From contig CANDNT010000001.1 in assembly GCA_947387485.1 (NCBI GenBank), positions 620,001 to 684,000 of the forward strand: a stretch of 64,000 nucleotides of DNA, written 5' to 3'. Both the position numbers and the translations under genes were made by a program. This document shows, piece by piece, positions 56,201-64,000 of this stretch (within the stretch, counting starts at the first letter, position 1; each line of letters begins with the position of its first letter). The notes under the pieces are model-generated. The model was not told where the DNA came from and did not search any database. It worked only from the letters and a program-made list of their open reading frames with translations. This stretch comes from Aquimarina rhabdastrellae (GTDB lineage: Bacteria > Bacteroidota > Bacteroidia > Flavobacteriales > Flavobacteriaceae).

Positions 56201-59200
56201 ACTTCTTGATGTGCATAGGCATCCAAAATCGTAGCTTTTACCAATCTTAAAAGTTCTTCGAACGTTTGTGTACCTTCTATTTGGTTTCTGACTGCTATAG
56301 TATTGACAAAGAATCCTATCAATCCTGCAACTTCTTCTTGTTCTCTATTGGTAATCGGACTTCCTACAGTGATATCTTTTTCACCTGAATAGCGATATAA
56401 TAACACTTTATAGATTGTTAAGAGCGTCATATATAACGTAGCTTGCTGCCCTTGTCCAAAATCTTTTAATGCTTGAGTAGTTTTTGCATCTATTGTAAAA
56501 GTATGATTAGCACCTTTATTCGTTAAAAGCTTTGGTCTCGAATAATCAATAGGTAACGACAAAGCTGTATTTCCTTCTAATTGTGTTTTCCAATAGTCAA
56601 TTTTATGAGATAATTGTGTAGCATCCAAACAATTTCGCTGCCAAGCACTGTAATCTGCATATTGAATAGCTAACGGACTTAAATATGCTTCCTTTTCATT
56701 TATAAAAGCTTCTAGTTCTTTGATAACAATCGGTAAAGACCAACCATCGGCAGCAATATGATGTGCTACTAAGACTAGCACATTTGTTGTTTCGTTTAGT
56801 TGTAAAATATTGGCTCTTAACATATAATCTAAAGCTAAATCGAAAGGCTTAGCTATCACTTCTTCGATTATAGATTCCAAGTGATCATCCGTCACAGACT
56901 GTTGCTCTAATTTAAAATCCTGAGCTGTTTGAATTTGCTGATAAACTCCGTCTTCATCTTCAATATATACCGTTCGTAATACTTCATGGCGAGCCATCAC
57001 CTGCTTTAACGCTTGCTCTAGTTTCGAGATTTCTAAAGTTCCTTTTATCTTCAAAACTCCTGGAATATGATACGCTATACTGCCTTGTAATTGATCCAAA
57101 AACCATAAACGTTCTTGCATAAACGATAACGGGATACGTTGTGTTCTATCAATACGCACAATCGCTGCAGCTGTTCCTGTTTCTTGCTGTTCGATATAAA
57201 TCGCCAACTTCTGAATCGTATCTTTTTCGAAAACGGTTTTGATATGGATTGGTATGGCAAAATCTGATTTGATTCTAGCTACCATTCGTACCGCTAAGAT
57301 CGAATGTCCTCCTAGCTCAAAGAAATTACTTGTTGTGCTTACTTGCTCAAGATTCAATAATTCGCTCCATAAAGCTGCTAGTTTTTCTTCTATCTCATTC
57401 TTAGGCGCAATATATTTTATTTCGTCTATATAGTATTCTGGTTCTGGTAATTGTTTTCGATCTACTTTACCACTGTGATTTAGCGGAAATCCCTCTAATA
57501 TCACATATTGACTTGGTTGCATATAACTAGGAAGCTTTTCTCCTAATTGCTGTTGTAATACCTGAACATCTTTTACAGCTTGTCCAACTACATAGGCTAT
57601 TAAACGCTTAGTTCCTATTTCATTCTCTTTTACAATCACAATGGCTTGTTCTACTTCTTGAATACTTTCTAAAGCCGCTTCAATTTCACCTAACTCTATT
57701 CGATATCCTCTAATTTTTACCTGTGCATCTTTTCTACCAATATATTCAATCGTTCCATCAGGTAACCATCGTGTTAAATCTCCTGTACGGTATAATTTTG
57801 CTCCTTGCTTAAATGGATGTGCTACAAATTTTTCAGCTGTTAATTGTGCTCTATTCAGGTATCCTTTTGCTAATTGCTGCCCTCCAATACACAATTCGCC
57901 TGTAATTCCTAAAGGTTGCTGTTCTCCTTGTCCATTAAGAATCAATAATTCGACATTATCAACTGGTTTTCCAATAGGAACATGTACTGTTTCGGCAGCC
58001 AACGGTGTGGTATCAAAATAACTGCTATAAATGGTAGCTTCTGTAGGTCCATAAATATTTTCTAACGAAGCTTTCAATCCTAATTTTCTATAATTCAGAA
58101 TCAATTCCATAGGCAGTTTTTCTCCTGCCAACATCACGTATTTTAAACCACTTGCTTTCTCTATTCCGATCTGTTCTAATTCTTCTATAAATACCGAAAA
58201 TAAGGACGGAACTAGATTAAAGTGTGTTATCTTTTGTGTTGCAATAGTATCAATCAACAACGGAATGTCTGTAGTACCTCCTTCGGGTAAAATTCCTAAA
58301 CTTCCTCCTTGATGAATCCACCCAAATAATTCGTAGATCGATACATCAAATGTAAAAGTCGTTTTTAATAACAAACGATCCGAAGCTGTCACTGGATATC
58401 GACGATTCATTCCTTCTAATAAGGCTTGTAATGATTTGTATTGAATCATTACTCCCTTTGGTTTCCCCGTTGTTCCTGAAGTATAAATCACGTATGCTAA
58501 TTGCTCTGGAGATACTACTCTATCAACTTTTGTCGAAGGAGTATTTTTTAAAGTTTCAGTTATATCTTCAAATACAATAGTTCGACAAGCTTTACTTTCT
58601 ACTATGGCTTGGTATGCTGTAGTTGTAATCGCTAAACTAGCAGCGGTATCTTCTAGGATATACTGTATACGTTCTTGTGGTAATTTAGGATCAATAGGAA
58701 CATAGACAGCTCCTGCTTTTAGAATTCCGAAAATGCAAAAAACTGCCTCAAGAGATCGCTCCATACATAAAGGCACAAAGGTTTCTTGTTCAACTCCATT
58801 TGCGATCAAATAATTTGCAATTTGCTTCGAACGTTCTTCTAGTTCACGATACGTAATTTCTTTCTCTTCAAATACCAATGCAATAGCTTCAGGCTGTTTG
58901 CTTACTTGTGCTTCAAATACGTCTATTATCGTCTTTGAAGTATCATATTCTAAAGCTTCAAAAGAGAATTCGTTTAATTCTTGAATTTCGTTTTGGCTAA
59001 GCATTGCTAAACCACCTATCTCTGCATTGGGTTGCGCTATTACTGCATCGATCAATTGTTCAAAATGCACTCCCAAACGCTCTATCGTTTTAGCTACAAA
59101 TAATTGTGTATTGTATTCTAATGTTACTTCTAAATGATCTGCTTGCTCTGTTACGCTGACACTCAATTCAAATTTAGCAGTATTTGATTCAGCAGTTACC

Positions 59201-62200
59201 ATCGTAATTTCACTTTCGCCTAACTGCAAGCCTTCCACTGCTTCATTGTTCTGAACCGTAAATAAAGTTTGAAAAATAGGGCTTTGACTTTGATCTCTAT
59301 GCTTAACAACTCTATCTACAATTTTCTCGAAAGGTACATCTTGATGCGCATAGGCTTCTAATGTTGTATTTTTTACCTGCTGTACTAATTCCGAAAAACT
59401 TTGAGTTCCTTCTACTTGACTTCTTAAGGCAATCGTATTGACAAAAAATCCAATCAAACCTTCTATTTCTGGTTGTTCCCGATTAGCGATTGGACTTCCT
59501 ACCGTAATATCACGCTCACCAGAATATCGATACAGCAAGACTTTGTAAAGGGTCAACAAGGTCATAAATAAAGTTGTTCCTTGTTCTTGACTCATTTGCT
59601 TTAACTGCTGAGTTTGTTCTTTGGAAATAGTAAAACTATACGCAGCTCCTTTATTTTGTAAAGCAATCGGACGCTTATAATCTGTAGGAATCGCCAAAGG
59701 AGTAACTCCTTTTAATTGCTGTTCCCAATATGCTATTTTTTGTGCTAATCGATCTCCCGATAAATAGTTGCGTTGCCAAATGCTATAATCCGCATATTGT
59801 ACGGCTAAAGGTGTTAACGGAAGTTCCTTTTTATTTTTTATACTCTGATAAGCAGCTTCTAATTCTTTTACAAAAATCGGAATCGACCACCCGTCTGAAG
59901 CGATATGGTGCAAGACTAATACCAACAGATGTTCTTCTTTTTTAAGCTCTAGAATTCCACTACGCAACATATAGTCTTTGGATAAATCAAAAGGCTGTTC
60001 GATTATCTCTTTTATATAGATCTCTTCTTGTGTACCTACGTTAAACGATGTTGTATATGCTTTTGCTGTTTGAATATATTGATAGCCTTTTCCTTCTTCG
60101 GTTTGGATAAAAGTTCTTAAACTTTCATGTCTGTCTACTAGCAATTGTATCGCTTTCGCTAAAGCATCCGTATCTAATGTTCCTTTAATTCTTAAAATGG
60201 CAGGAATATGGTATGCTGTGCTTCCTTGCAATCGATCTATAAACCATAATCGCTCTTGTGTGAATGATAATGGTATTCTTTCAGGTCTTTCTGAAACCGT
60301 AATTGTTTCTATCCCTTGATTTCCTTGATGTTCGATCCATTTAGCTAAATGCTCCAATCTTGGATATTGAAAAACATCTTTAACATTTAATTGCTTTTCG
60401 AATGTAGTTCGAATTCTAGAAACCAATTTCACTGCTAATAAGGAATGGCCTCCTATCTCAAAGAAGTTATCATTTTTCCCTACCTGTGCCACTCCTAGTA
60501 ATTCTTGCCATATTGCTGCTAAAGCTTTCTCTGTATCCGTTGCTGGAGCTACATACGTTTCTTGATTGCTACTTCCTACTGCTGGAGATGGTAAACGTTT
60601 TCTGTCTACCTTTCCATTGCCACTTAAGGGCATTTCGGATAAACTTACATAGTATTTTGGTACCATGTATTCTGGCAACAACATACTCAATTGTACCATT
60701 GCAGCTTGCTCTTCAAAAACTCCTTCATTCACTACATAGGCAACTAATTGTTTGTTTCCTGGAGTAATTTCTTTGGCTACTACTACTGCTTGTTGTACGG
60801 TATCTTGTTCTTCTAGTAAAGCTTCGATTTCTCCTAATTCTATACGGTATCCTCTTAACTTTACTTGATTGTCTTTTCTTCCTATGTATGCGATACTTCC
60901 ATCAGCATTCCAACTTGCTAAATCCCCTGTCTTGTATAATCTTCCACCCGAGTTAAAAGGATCTTCTAGGAATTTCTCTTTTGTTAAATCCTCTCTATTT
61001 AGATACCCTCGCGCTACTTGGATTCCGCCTATGCATAATTCTCCTGCTACGCCTATGGGTTGTGGCTCTAATGCATCATTCAAGATATGAATCTGCGTAT
61101 TGGCTACTGGGTATCCTATACTTACTTGATTTTCTATCTCAGTCGTTGTTAAATCGATCGACGTAACATCAATCGCTGCTTCGGTTGGACCGTATAAATT
61201 GTGTATTTGTATCGTTGGTAATTGTTCCCTAAAACTCTTTACCATACTACTCGTTAACGCTTCTCCACTACAGACTACATGTCGTAAACTCGTACATAAT
61301 TTTGAATCTACATCTTCTAAGAATATCGATAGCATGGACGGTACAAAGTGTATGATCGTTCCTTGCTCTTTCGCAATCAATTCTTGTAAATACAATGGAT
61401 CTTTGTGTCCTTCTGGTTTTGCAAATACTAACTTACATCCTGTTACCAATGGCATTGTCAATTCCCATACCGATACATCAAACGTATAGGTCGTTTTTTG
61501 TATAATAATATCCTCTGTAGTAATTGCTAAATCATCTTGCATCCACTTGAGTCGGTTACGCAATCCTTGGTGTTCACATAAAACTCCTTTAGGTCTTCCT
61601 GTCGTTCCTGATGTATATATTACATACGCCAATTGCTCTGGAGCTATGGCTGCTACCTCAAATTCTTTGGATTCTTCCTCAAAAGTTAACGTGTCCAACG
61701 TTATCACTTGGATTTCTTTACCTTCAAATTGAGTAGCAAATCGCTCTTGCGTCAATACTATTTTTGCGGCTGTATCTTCCAAAATATACCCAATACGATC
61801 TGCCGGAAACATAGGATCTATCGGTACATACGTACCTCCTGCTTTTAGAATTCCTAGTATTCCGATAAGCATCTCAAACGAACGCTCTACACTGATCGGT
61901 ACTAAGGTTTCTTTGGTTACTCCTTGTTTTCTTAAATAATTCGCAAGTTGATTCGTCTTTTGATCTAAGATTTCAAAACTTATGCTTTCTCCTTCAAATA
62001 CCACTGCTGTAGCTTCTGGTCTTGAGGCTACTTGTTTTGCAAATTCTTCTAATAGATTTTCTACTTCAGGATATGCTGTAGTTGTAGCATTAAATCCTGC
62101 TATTTGTCCCTTTTCAGCTTCACTTAAAATCGCTAATTGATCAATTTTTTCTTTTGGGTTGTTCAGTATCGCTGCTACTAAATATTGGAAATGTGCTCCC

Positions 62201-63657
62201 AATCGCTCTATACTCTCTGGCTTGAAAAGTCCTTGGCTGTATTCGATATTTACAATTAAGCCCTGACTGCTTTCCGAAATTTCTAAACTAAGATCGAATT
62301 TAGAGGTTGTTGTTTTTGTTGGAAGGATTTCTATTTGGCTTTGACCTAAAGTTACTTCTCCTACAGCTTCATTATTTTGTAATGTCAGCATTGTTTGAAA
62401 AACAGGAGTCTTGCTCTGATCTCTTTCGCTAACAATACGATCTACAATCTTCTCAAAAGGTACGTCTTGATGCTGGTATGCAGATACTGTTGTTTCTTTT
62501 ACTTGTTGTAGCAAGGATTCGAAACTTTGAGTGCCTTCTACTTGACTTCGAATCGCGATCATATTGACAAAAAAGCCAACTAACCCAGAAAGTTCTGCTT
62601 GTTCTCTATTCGCAATCGGACTTCCGATCGTAATATCATTTTCTCCACTGTATCTGTACAACAAAATTGCATAGATACTCATTAAACTCATAAATAACGT
62701 ACTGCCATTTTCTTGACTTACTTTCTTTAATGCGGCAGTGGTTGTGGCATCTATACTAAATTGGTGATTTGCTCCTCGCGTATCCTGAATTGCAGGTCTT
62801 ACATAATCCGTCGGTATTGCTAAAGGTGTATTGTTGCTCAATTGCTGTTCCCAATACGCAAGTTTTTCTTCTAATACCGTTCCCAAAAGGTATTCTTTTT
62901 GCCATAAACTGTAATCGATATACTGAATCGGCAATTCTGGAATCACTGCTTTTGTATTAGAAATGGCTGCAGTGTAATACACTTCTAATTCTTTTACGAT
63001 AATCGGAATCGACCATCCATCGGACGCTATATGATGTAATACTAGTACCAAAATATGCTCTTCTGCAGCTATTGGTAGCAAATGCGCTCGCAACATATAA
63101 TCTGATCCTAAATCAAAAGGCTTTGTTAGTGCCTTATCGATACTTTTTTCTACAATATCTGTAGAGATTTCCTCTTTATCTAATTGGAAATCATCTGCCG
63201 AAATCACTTTTTGATACGGTTCTCCTTCTATTTCGGTAAAGATAGTTCGAAGACTTTCATGACGTGCTACTATTTGACGCAATGCAGCTTCGAGCATCGG
63301 TATTTCTAGAACACCTTTTAATCGTAAAACTCCTGAAATGTGATACGAACTCGATCCTTGCAATTTGTCTATAAACCACAAACGTTCTTGTGCATACGAC
63401 AATCCAAATTCTTGAGTGGATGAGCGATCAACTTTCTTGATTTGGGGAATTAATTTCTGTTTGTTTTTTGCTTCTTGTGCTTGCAAGAAAGCAATCAATC
63501 CTTGCTTATGCTTTTTAAGGACTGGGAGAAAGGCTTTGTCTAAGGCAAAACCTTTCTTTATCTTAAATTTTAACTCGGTACCTTCCAAGAAAAAAGTCAT
63601 TCCTTTTTTCTTGGCTTGGTACATAATTTCTATAATTTCTGTTTGCTTATGCTCCAT
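53245..63657 (-). CDS. Three-module nonribosomal peptide synthetase with terminal thioesterase
   Basis: The 3470-residue protein starts with a TubC-like docking domain (about 1-60). Three C-A-PCP modules follow: C1 with HHIASDGW near 208, A1 near 673, PCP1 GGHSLL near 1070; C2 HHxxxDG near 1248, A2 near 1720, PCP2 near 2110; C3 HHIAADGW near 2299, A3 near 2763, PCP3 near 3140. The thioesterase has GYSFGS near 3276 and ends at 3470. Specificity residues read by eye against GrsA: A1 DVWHVSLIDK (Ser-like), A2 DVYNMAIIYK (no confident match), A3 DLTKIGHIGK (Asp-like). There is no epimerase. PCPs have GGHS, consistent with L-residues upstream. The TE should release a linear or cyclised chain. Confidence 0.9.
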   Translation of the reverse strand: MEHKQTEIIEIMYQAKKKGMTFFLEGTELKFKIKKGFALDKAFLPVLKKHKQGLIAFLQAQEAKNKQKLIPQIKKVDRSSTQEFGLSYAQERLWFIDKLQGSSSYHISGVLRLKGVLEIPMLEAALRQIVARHESLRTIFTEIEGEPYQKVISADDFQLDKEEISTDIVEKSIDKALTKPFDLGSDYMLRAHLLPIAAEEHILVLVLHHIASDGWSIPIIVKELEVYYTAAISNTKAVIPELPIQYIDYSLWQKEYLLGTVLEEKLAYWEQQLSNNTPLAIPTDYVRPAIQDTRGANHQFSIDATTTAALKKVSQENGSTLFMSLMSIYAILLYRYSGENDITIGSPIANREQAELSGLVGFFVNMIAIRSQVEGTQSFESLLQQVKETTVSAYQHQDVPFEKIVDRIVSERDQSKTPVFQTMLTLQNNEAVGEVTLGQSQIEILPTKTTTSKFDLSLEISESSQGLIVNIEYSQGLFKPESIERLGAHFQYLVAAILNNPKEKIDQLAILSEAEKGQIAGFNATTTAYPEVENLLEEFAKQVASRPEATAVVFEGESISFEILDQKTNQLANYLRKQGVTKETLVPISVERSFEMLIGILGILKAGGTYVPIDPMFPADRIGYILEDTAAKIVLTQERFATQFEGKEIQVITLDTLTFEEESKEFEVAAIAPEQLAYVIYTSGTTGRPKGVLCEHQGLRNRLKWMQDDLAITTEDIIIQKTTYTFDVSVWELTMPLVTGCKLVFAKPEGHKDPLYLQELIAKEQGTIIHFVPSMLSIFLEDVDSKLCTSLRHVVCSGEALTSSMVKSFREQLPTIQIHNLYGPTEAAIDVTSIDLTTTEIENQVSIGYPVANTQIHILNDALEPQPIGVAGELCIGGIQVARGYLNREDLTKEKFLEDPFNSGGRLYKTGDLASWNADGSIAYIGRKDNQVKLRGYRIELGEIEALLEEQDTVQQAVVVAKEITPGNKQLVAYVVNEGVFEEQAAMVQLSMLLPEYMVPKYYVSLSEMPLSGNGKVDRKRLPSPAVGSSNQETYVAPATDTEKALAAIWQELLGVAQVGKNDNFFEIGGHSLLAVKLVSRIRTTFEKQLNVKDVFQYPRLEHLAKWIEHQGNQGIETITVSERPERIPLSFTQERLWFIDRLQGSTAYHIPAILRIKGTLDTDALAKAIQLLVDRHESLRTFIQTEEGKGYQYIQTAKAYTTSFNVGTQEEIYIKEIIEQPFDLSKDYMLRSGILELKKEEHLLVLVLHHIASDGWSIPIFVKELEAAYQSIKNKKELPLTPLAVQYADYSIWQRNYLSGDRLAQKIAYWEQQLKGVTPLAIPTDYKRPIALQNKGAAYSFTISKEQTQQLKQMSQEQGTTLFMTLLTLYKVLLYRYSGERDITVGSPIANREQPEIEGLIGFFVNTIALRSQVEGTQSFSELVQQVKNTTLEAYAHQDVPFEKIVDRVVKHRDQSQSPIFQTLFTVQNNEAVEGLQLGESEITMVTAESNTAKFELSVSVTEQADHLEVTLEYNTQLFVAKTIERLGVHFEQLIDAVIAQPNAEIGGLAMLSQNEIQELNEFSFEALEYDTSKTIIDVFEAQVSKQPEAIALVFEEKEITYRELEERSKQIANYLIANGVEQETFVPLCMERSLEAVFCIFGILKAGAVYVPIDPKLPQERIQYILEDTAASLAITTTAYQAIVESKACRTIVFEDITETLKNTPSTKVDRVVSPEQLAYVIYTSGTTGKPKGVMIQYKSLQALLEGMNRRYPVTASDRLLLKTTFTFDVSIYELFGWIHQGGSLGILPEGGTTDIPLLIDTIATQKITHFNLVPSLFSVFIEELEQIGIEKASGLKYVMLAGEKLPMELILNYRKLGLKASLENIYGPTEATIYSSYFDTTPLAAETVHVPIGKPVDNVELLILNGQGEQQPLGITGELCIGGQQLAKGYLNRAQLTAEKFVAHPFKQGAKLYRTGDLTRWLPDGTIEYIGRKDAQVKIRGYRIELGEIEAALESIQEVEQAIVIVKENEIGTKRLIAYVVGQAVKDVQVLQQQLGEKLPSYMQPSQYVILEGFPLNHSGKVDRKQLPEPEYYIDEIKYIAPKNEIEEKLAALWSELLNLEQVSTTSNFFELGGHSILAVRMVARIKSDFAIPIHIKTVFEKDTIQKLAIYIEQQETGTAAAIVRIDRTQRIPLSFMQERLWFLDQLQGSIAYHIPGVLKIKGTLEISKLEQALKQVMARHEVLRTVYIEDEDGVYQQIQTAQDFKLEQQSVTDDHLESIIEEVIAKPFDLALDYMLRANILQLNETTNVLVLVAHHIAADGWSLPIVIKELEAFINEKEAYLSPLAIQYADYSAWQRNCLDATQLSHKIDYWKTQLEGNTALSLPIDYSRPKLLTNKGANHTFTIDAKTTQALKDFGQGQQATLYMTLLTIYKVLLYRYSGEKDITVGSPITNREQEEVAGLIGFFVNTIAVRNQIEGTQTFEELLRLVKATILDAYAHQEVPFEKIVEQVVTTRDRGRTPIFQTLFTLQNNEQVECIQFGTHEVEVIATQNATAKYELSCTVIKIDGTLAIQLNYNTALFKKSTIERLGVHFENLLNSVLNSPEKAIDALPMVTIAEKQQLLNFSSSVITKATEETTFVAQFTAKAIAQPNVIAVEALGQQLTYQELDERSNQVAHALKAEGITKGSLVPVCIDRSVDMMVGLLGILKAGAAYVPIDPKFPQQRIDYMLNDTGAKVVVTMSKYEAYFNKDIICLSVTQEALKTVSKEPVTIQIDPEDIIYIIYTSGTTGNPKGTMISHRAITDYCHGIISNTNIAAGKRFGLVSSIAADLGNTILFSAFVCGGTLCIFDEDEIMNVKALQRAKLDSLKIVPSHWKALQEGGEILLPKHSLIFGGEALSQDIIERIREANAACKVYNHYGPTEATIGKLLKPIDIESNHITLGKPFCSDDVYVLNDALELVPTGVIGELCISGIGLAKGYLNLPELTKEKFIANPYQSNAILYRTGDLVKWTVDGEIEFIGRKDHQLKIRGFRVELGEIENALVSNESVEQAVVLTDADQKRLIAYVINSNSITQKELQEALQTRLPEYMIPSAFVFMDQFPMLANGKVNRKQLAAQVVASVTEDVIYEAPITEIEKKLATIWSEVLAYEQVGIHSNFFELGGHSLLAIRLIAKMNTALEQEFVVSQLFQFPTIKSFITNVIDDNEEAIVTTITLMNTDKHQEKSLFCIPGAGGNIVSFYALAQGIEEAYKVYGCKAQGLENDAPILETVEAIATQYIKEIQEIDPQGPYHLAGYSFGSKVAYEMAYQLQNQGFEVAQLVIFDGEPYADAVTTVSEEYSRETHLLEMYQLIAAYYQQEEVQPIEATLLKGKTFEEQMDVVYDQIQEQNMAYINRTVFKRFIALHIKHTHAAQTYDPKYKELIKAIPIQLYQTAQNETLDLTNRWYQASKLLPIEIQVEGAHLSMLQEPFVQQIITHLKEQETVLHP

Positions 63658-63671
63658 CTTCCTTCCTTAAT

Positions 63672-64000
63672 TCTTATAAACTGTATACATCATATGCTGA
63701 TTCATCTTCGCCTTCTTCCTCTTCTATATTGAGTGCTATGTATTTTGATAAACTTGAGATTGTTGGGTATTCAAAGAGTTCTCTTACATTGATTTCTAAT
63801 TCGAATGCTTCATGTAATAGAGGAATCAATCTTACGGCCAATAAAGAGTGTCCTCCGATCTCAAAGAAATTATCATTGATTCCTATTGGAGAAATGGTTA
63901 ATAACTCTTCCCAAATGGCTACTAGCTTTTCTTCTATTGGGGTTTCTGGTGCTACATATTCTTGCTGTGTAATTGCTTCTGTAGAAGGTTCTGGAAGTGC
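63672..64000 (-). CDS. C-terminal part of upstream NRPS (PCP and acidic docking tail)
   Basis: A minus-strand frame open from the right edge ends at the stop 63672-63674, leaving about 108 residues. It is a peptidyl carrier domain (DNFFEIGGHSLLAVRL, phosphopantetheine Ser in GGHS) followed by an acidic tail NIEEEEGEDESAYDVYSL. The stop is 14 bases before the next NRPS gene. The protein hands its chain to the three-module NRPS, whose N terminus has a basic TubC-like docking domain; the acidic tail is a likely partner. The rest of this synthetase lies outside the window. Confidence 0.92.

Noticed and set aside
55745..63670. Open frames opposite the NRPS gene
   Set aside because: They lie antisense to conserved NRPS domains and have no start signal or similarity.
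1..64000. CRISPR arrays, insertion sequences or prophage genes
   Set aside because: I found no repeat-spacer series, transposase, integrase or phage structural gene in the window.

Overview
The window is AT-rich DNA from a marine-type member of the Flavobacteriaceae (Bacteroidota), most like Aquimarina or a close relative; the genus is an inference. Support comes from two proteins with a type IX secretion (T9SS) C-terminal sorting domain, several lipoproteins with acidic/Lys-rich residues after the Cys, Bacteroidota promoters of the TTG-N19-21-TAnnTTTG type, a pyrR/parE-parC/mscS neighbourhood, BatA-like and Tic20-like proteins, and a class B1 metallo-beta-lactamase.

Layout. 1-10010 (minus strand) is core genome: pyrR (cut by the window edge), a small MscS channel, topoisomerase IV parC/parE, a GH71/99-like surface lipoprotein and a PgpH-type 7TM-HD phosphohydrolase. 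10158-12131 (plus) holds a thiolase and an SH3-NlpC/P60 peptidase. 12136-22704 (minus) is a run of small, mostly uncharacterised genes (DinB-like, MazG-like, an alpha/beta hydrolase, SH3 protein, small lipoproteins) ending in a T9SS-exported repeat protein. 22956-24892 is a TetR-DsrE-flavoprotein unit with two copies of a TetR-type palindrome. 25147-32044 (minus) contains an AsmA/DUF748-like protein, a ClbS/DfsB-like protein, a lipoprotein, a COG2509 flavoprotein and an LRR protein. 32250-39035 (plus) carries BatA, a dihydroorotase-like protein without its metal ligands, a Tic20-like membrane protein, a LAS-type peptidoglycan peptidase, an esterase and an acyl-CoA carboxylase beta subunit. 39109-42162 (minus) is a three-gene set with a B1 metallo-beta-lactamase and a flavin amine oxidase. 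42470-45975 (plus) is a TPR-HTH regulator and a T9SS protein. Then come tRNA-Gly(TCC), a UDG-like protein, a YHS/SnoaL/AraC group and a fatty acid hydroxylase.

The right end, 50821-64000, is secondary metabolism. Three tandem genes for short GG-leader peptides with a shared six-cysteine core face, across a bidirectional terminator, a cyclic-peptide-type ABC exporter. The exporter is followed upstream by a three-module NRPS (docking, C-A-PCP x3, TE; predicted Ser, unknown, Asp) and the PCP-containing C-terminus of the preceding NRPS, which runs off the window. NRPS and exporter form one operon: the terminal synthetase releases a peptide through its TE and the adjacent ABC protein probably exports it. 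The six-Cys peptides are the best candidate for something undescribed. Whether they belong to the NRPS pathway or only lie next to it cannot be decided from the sequence.
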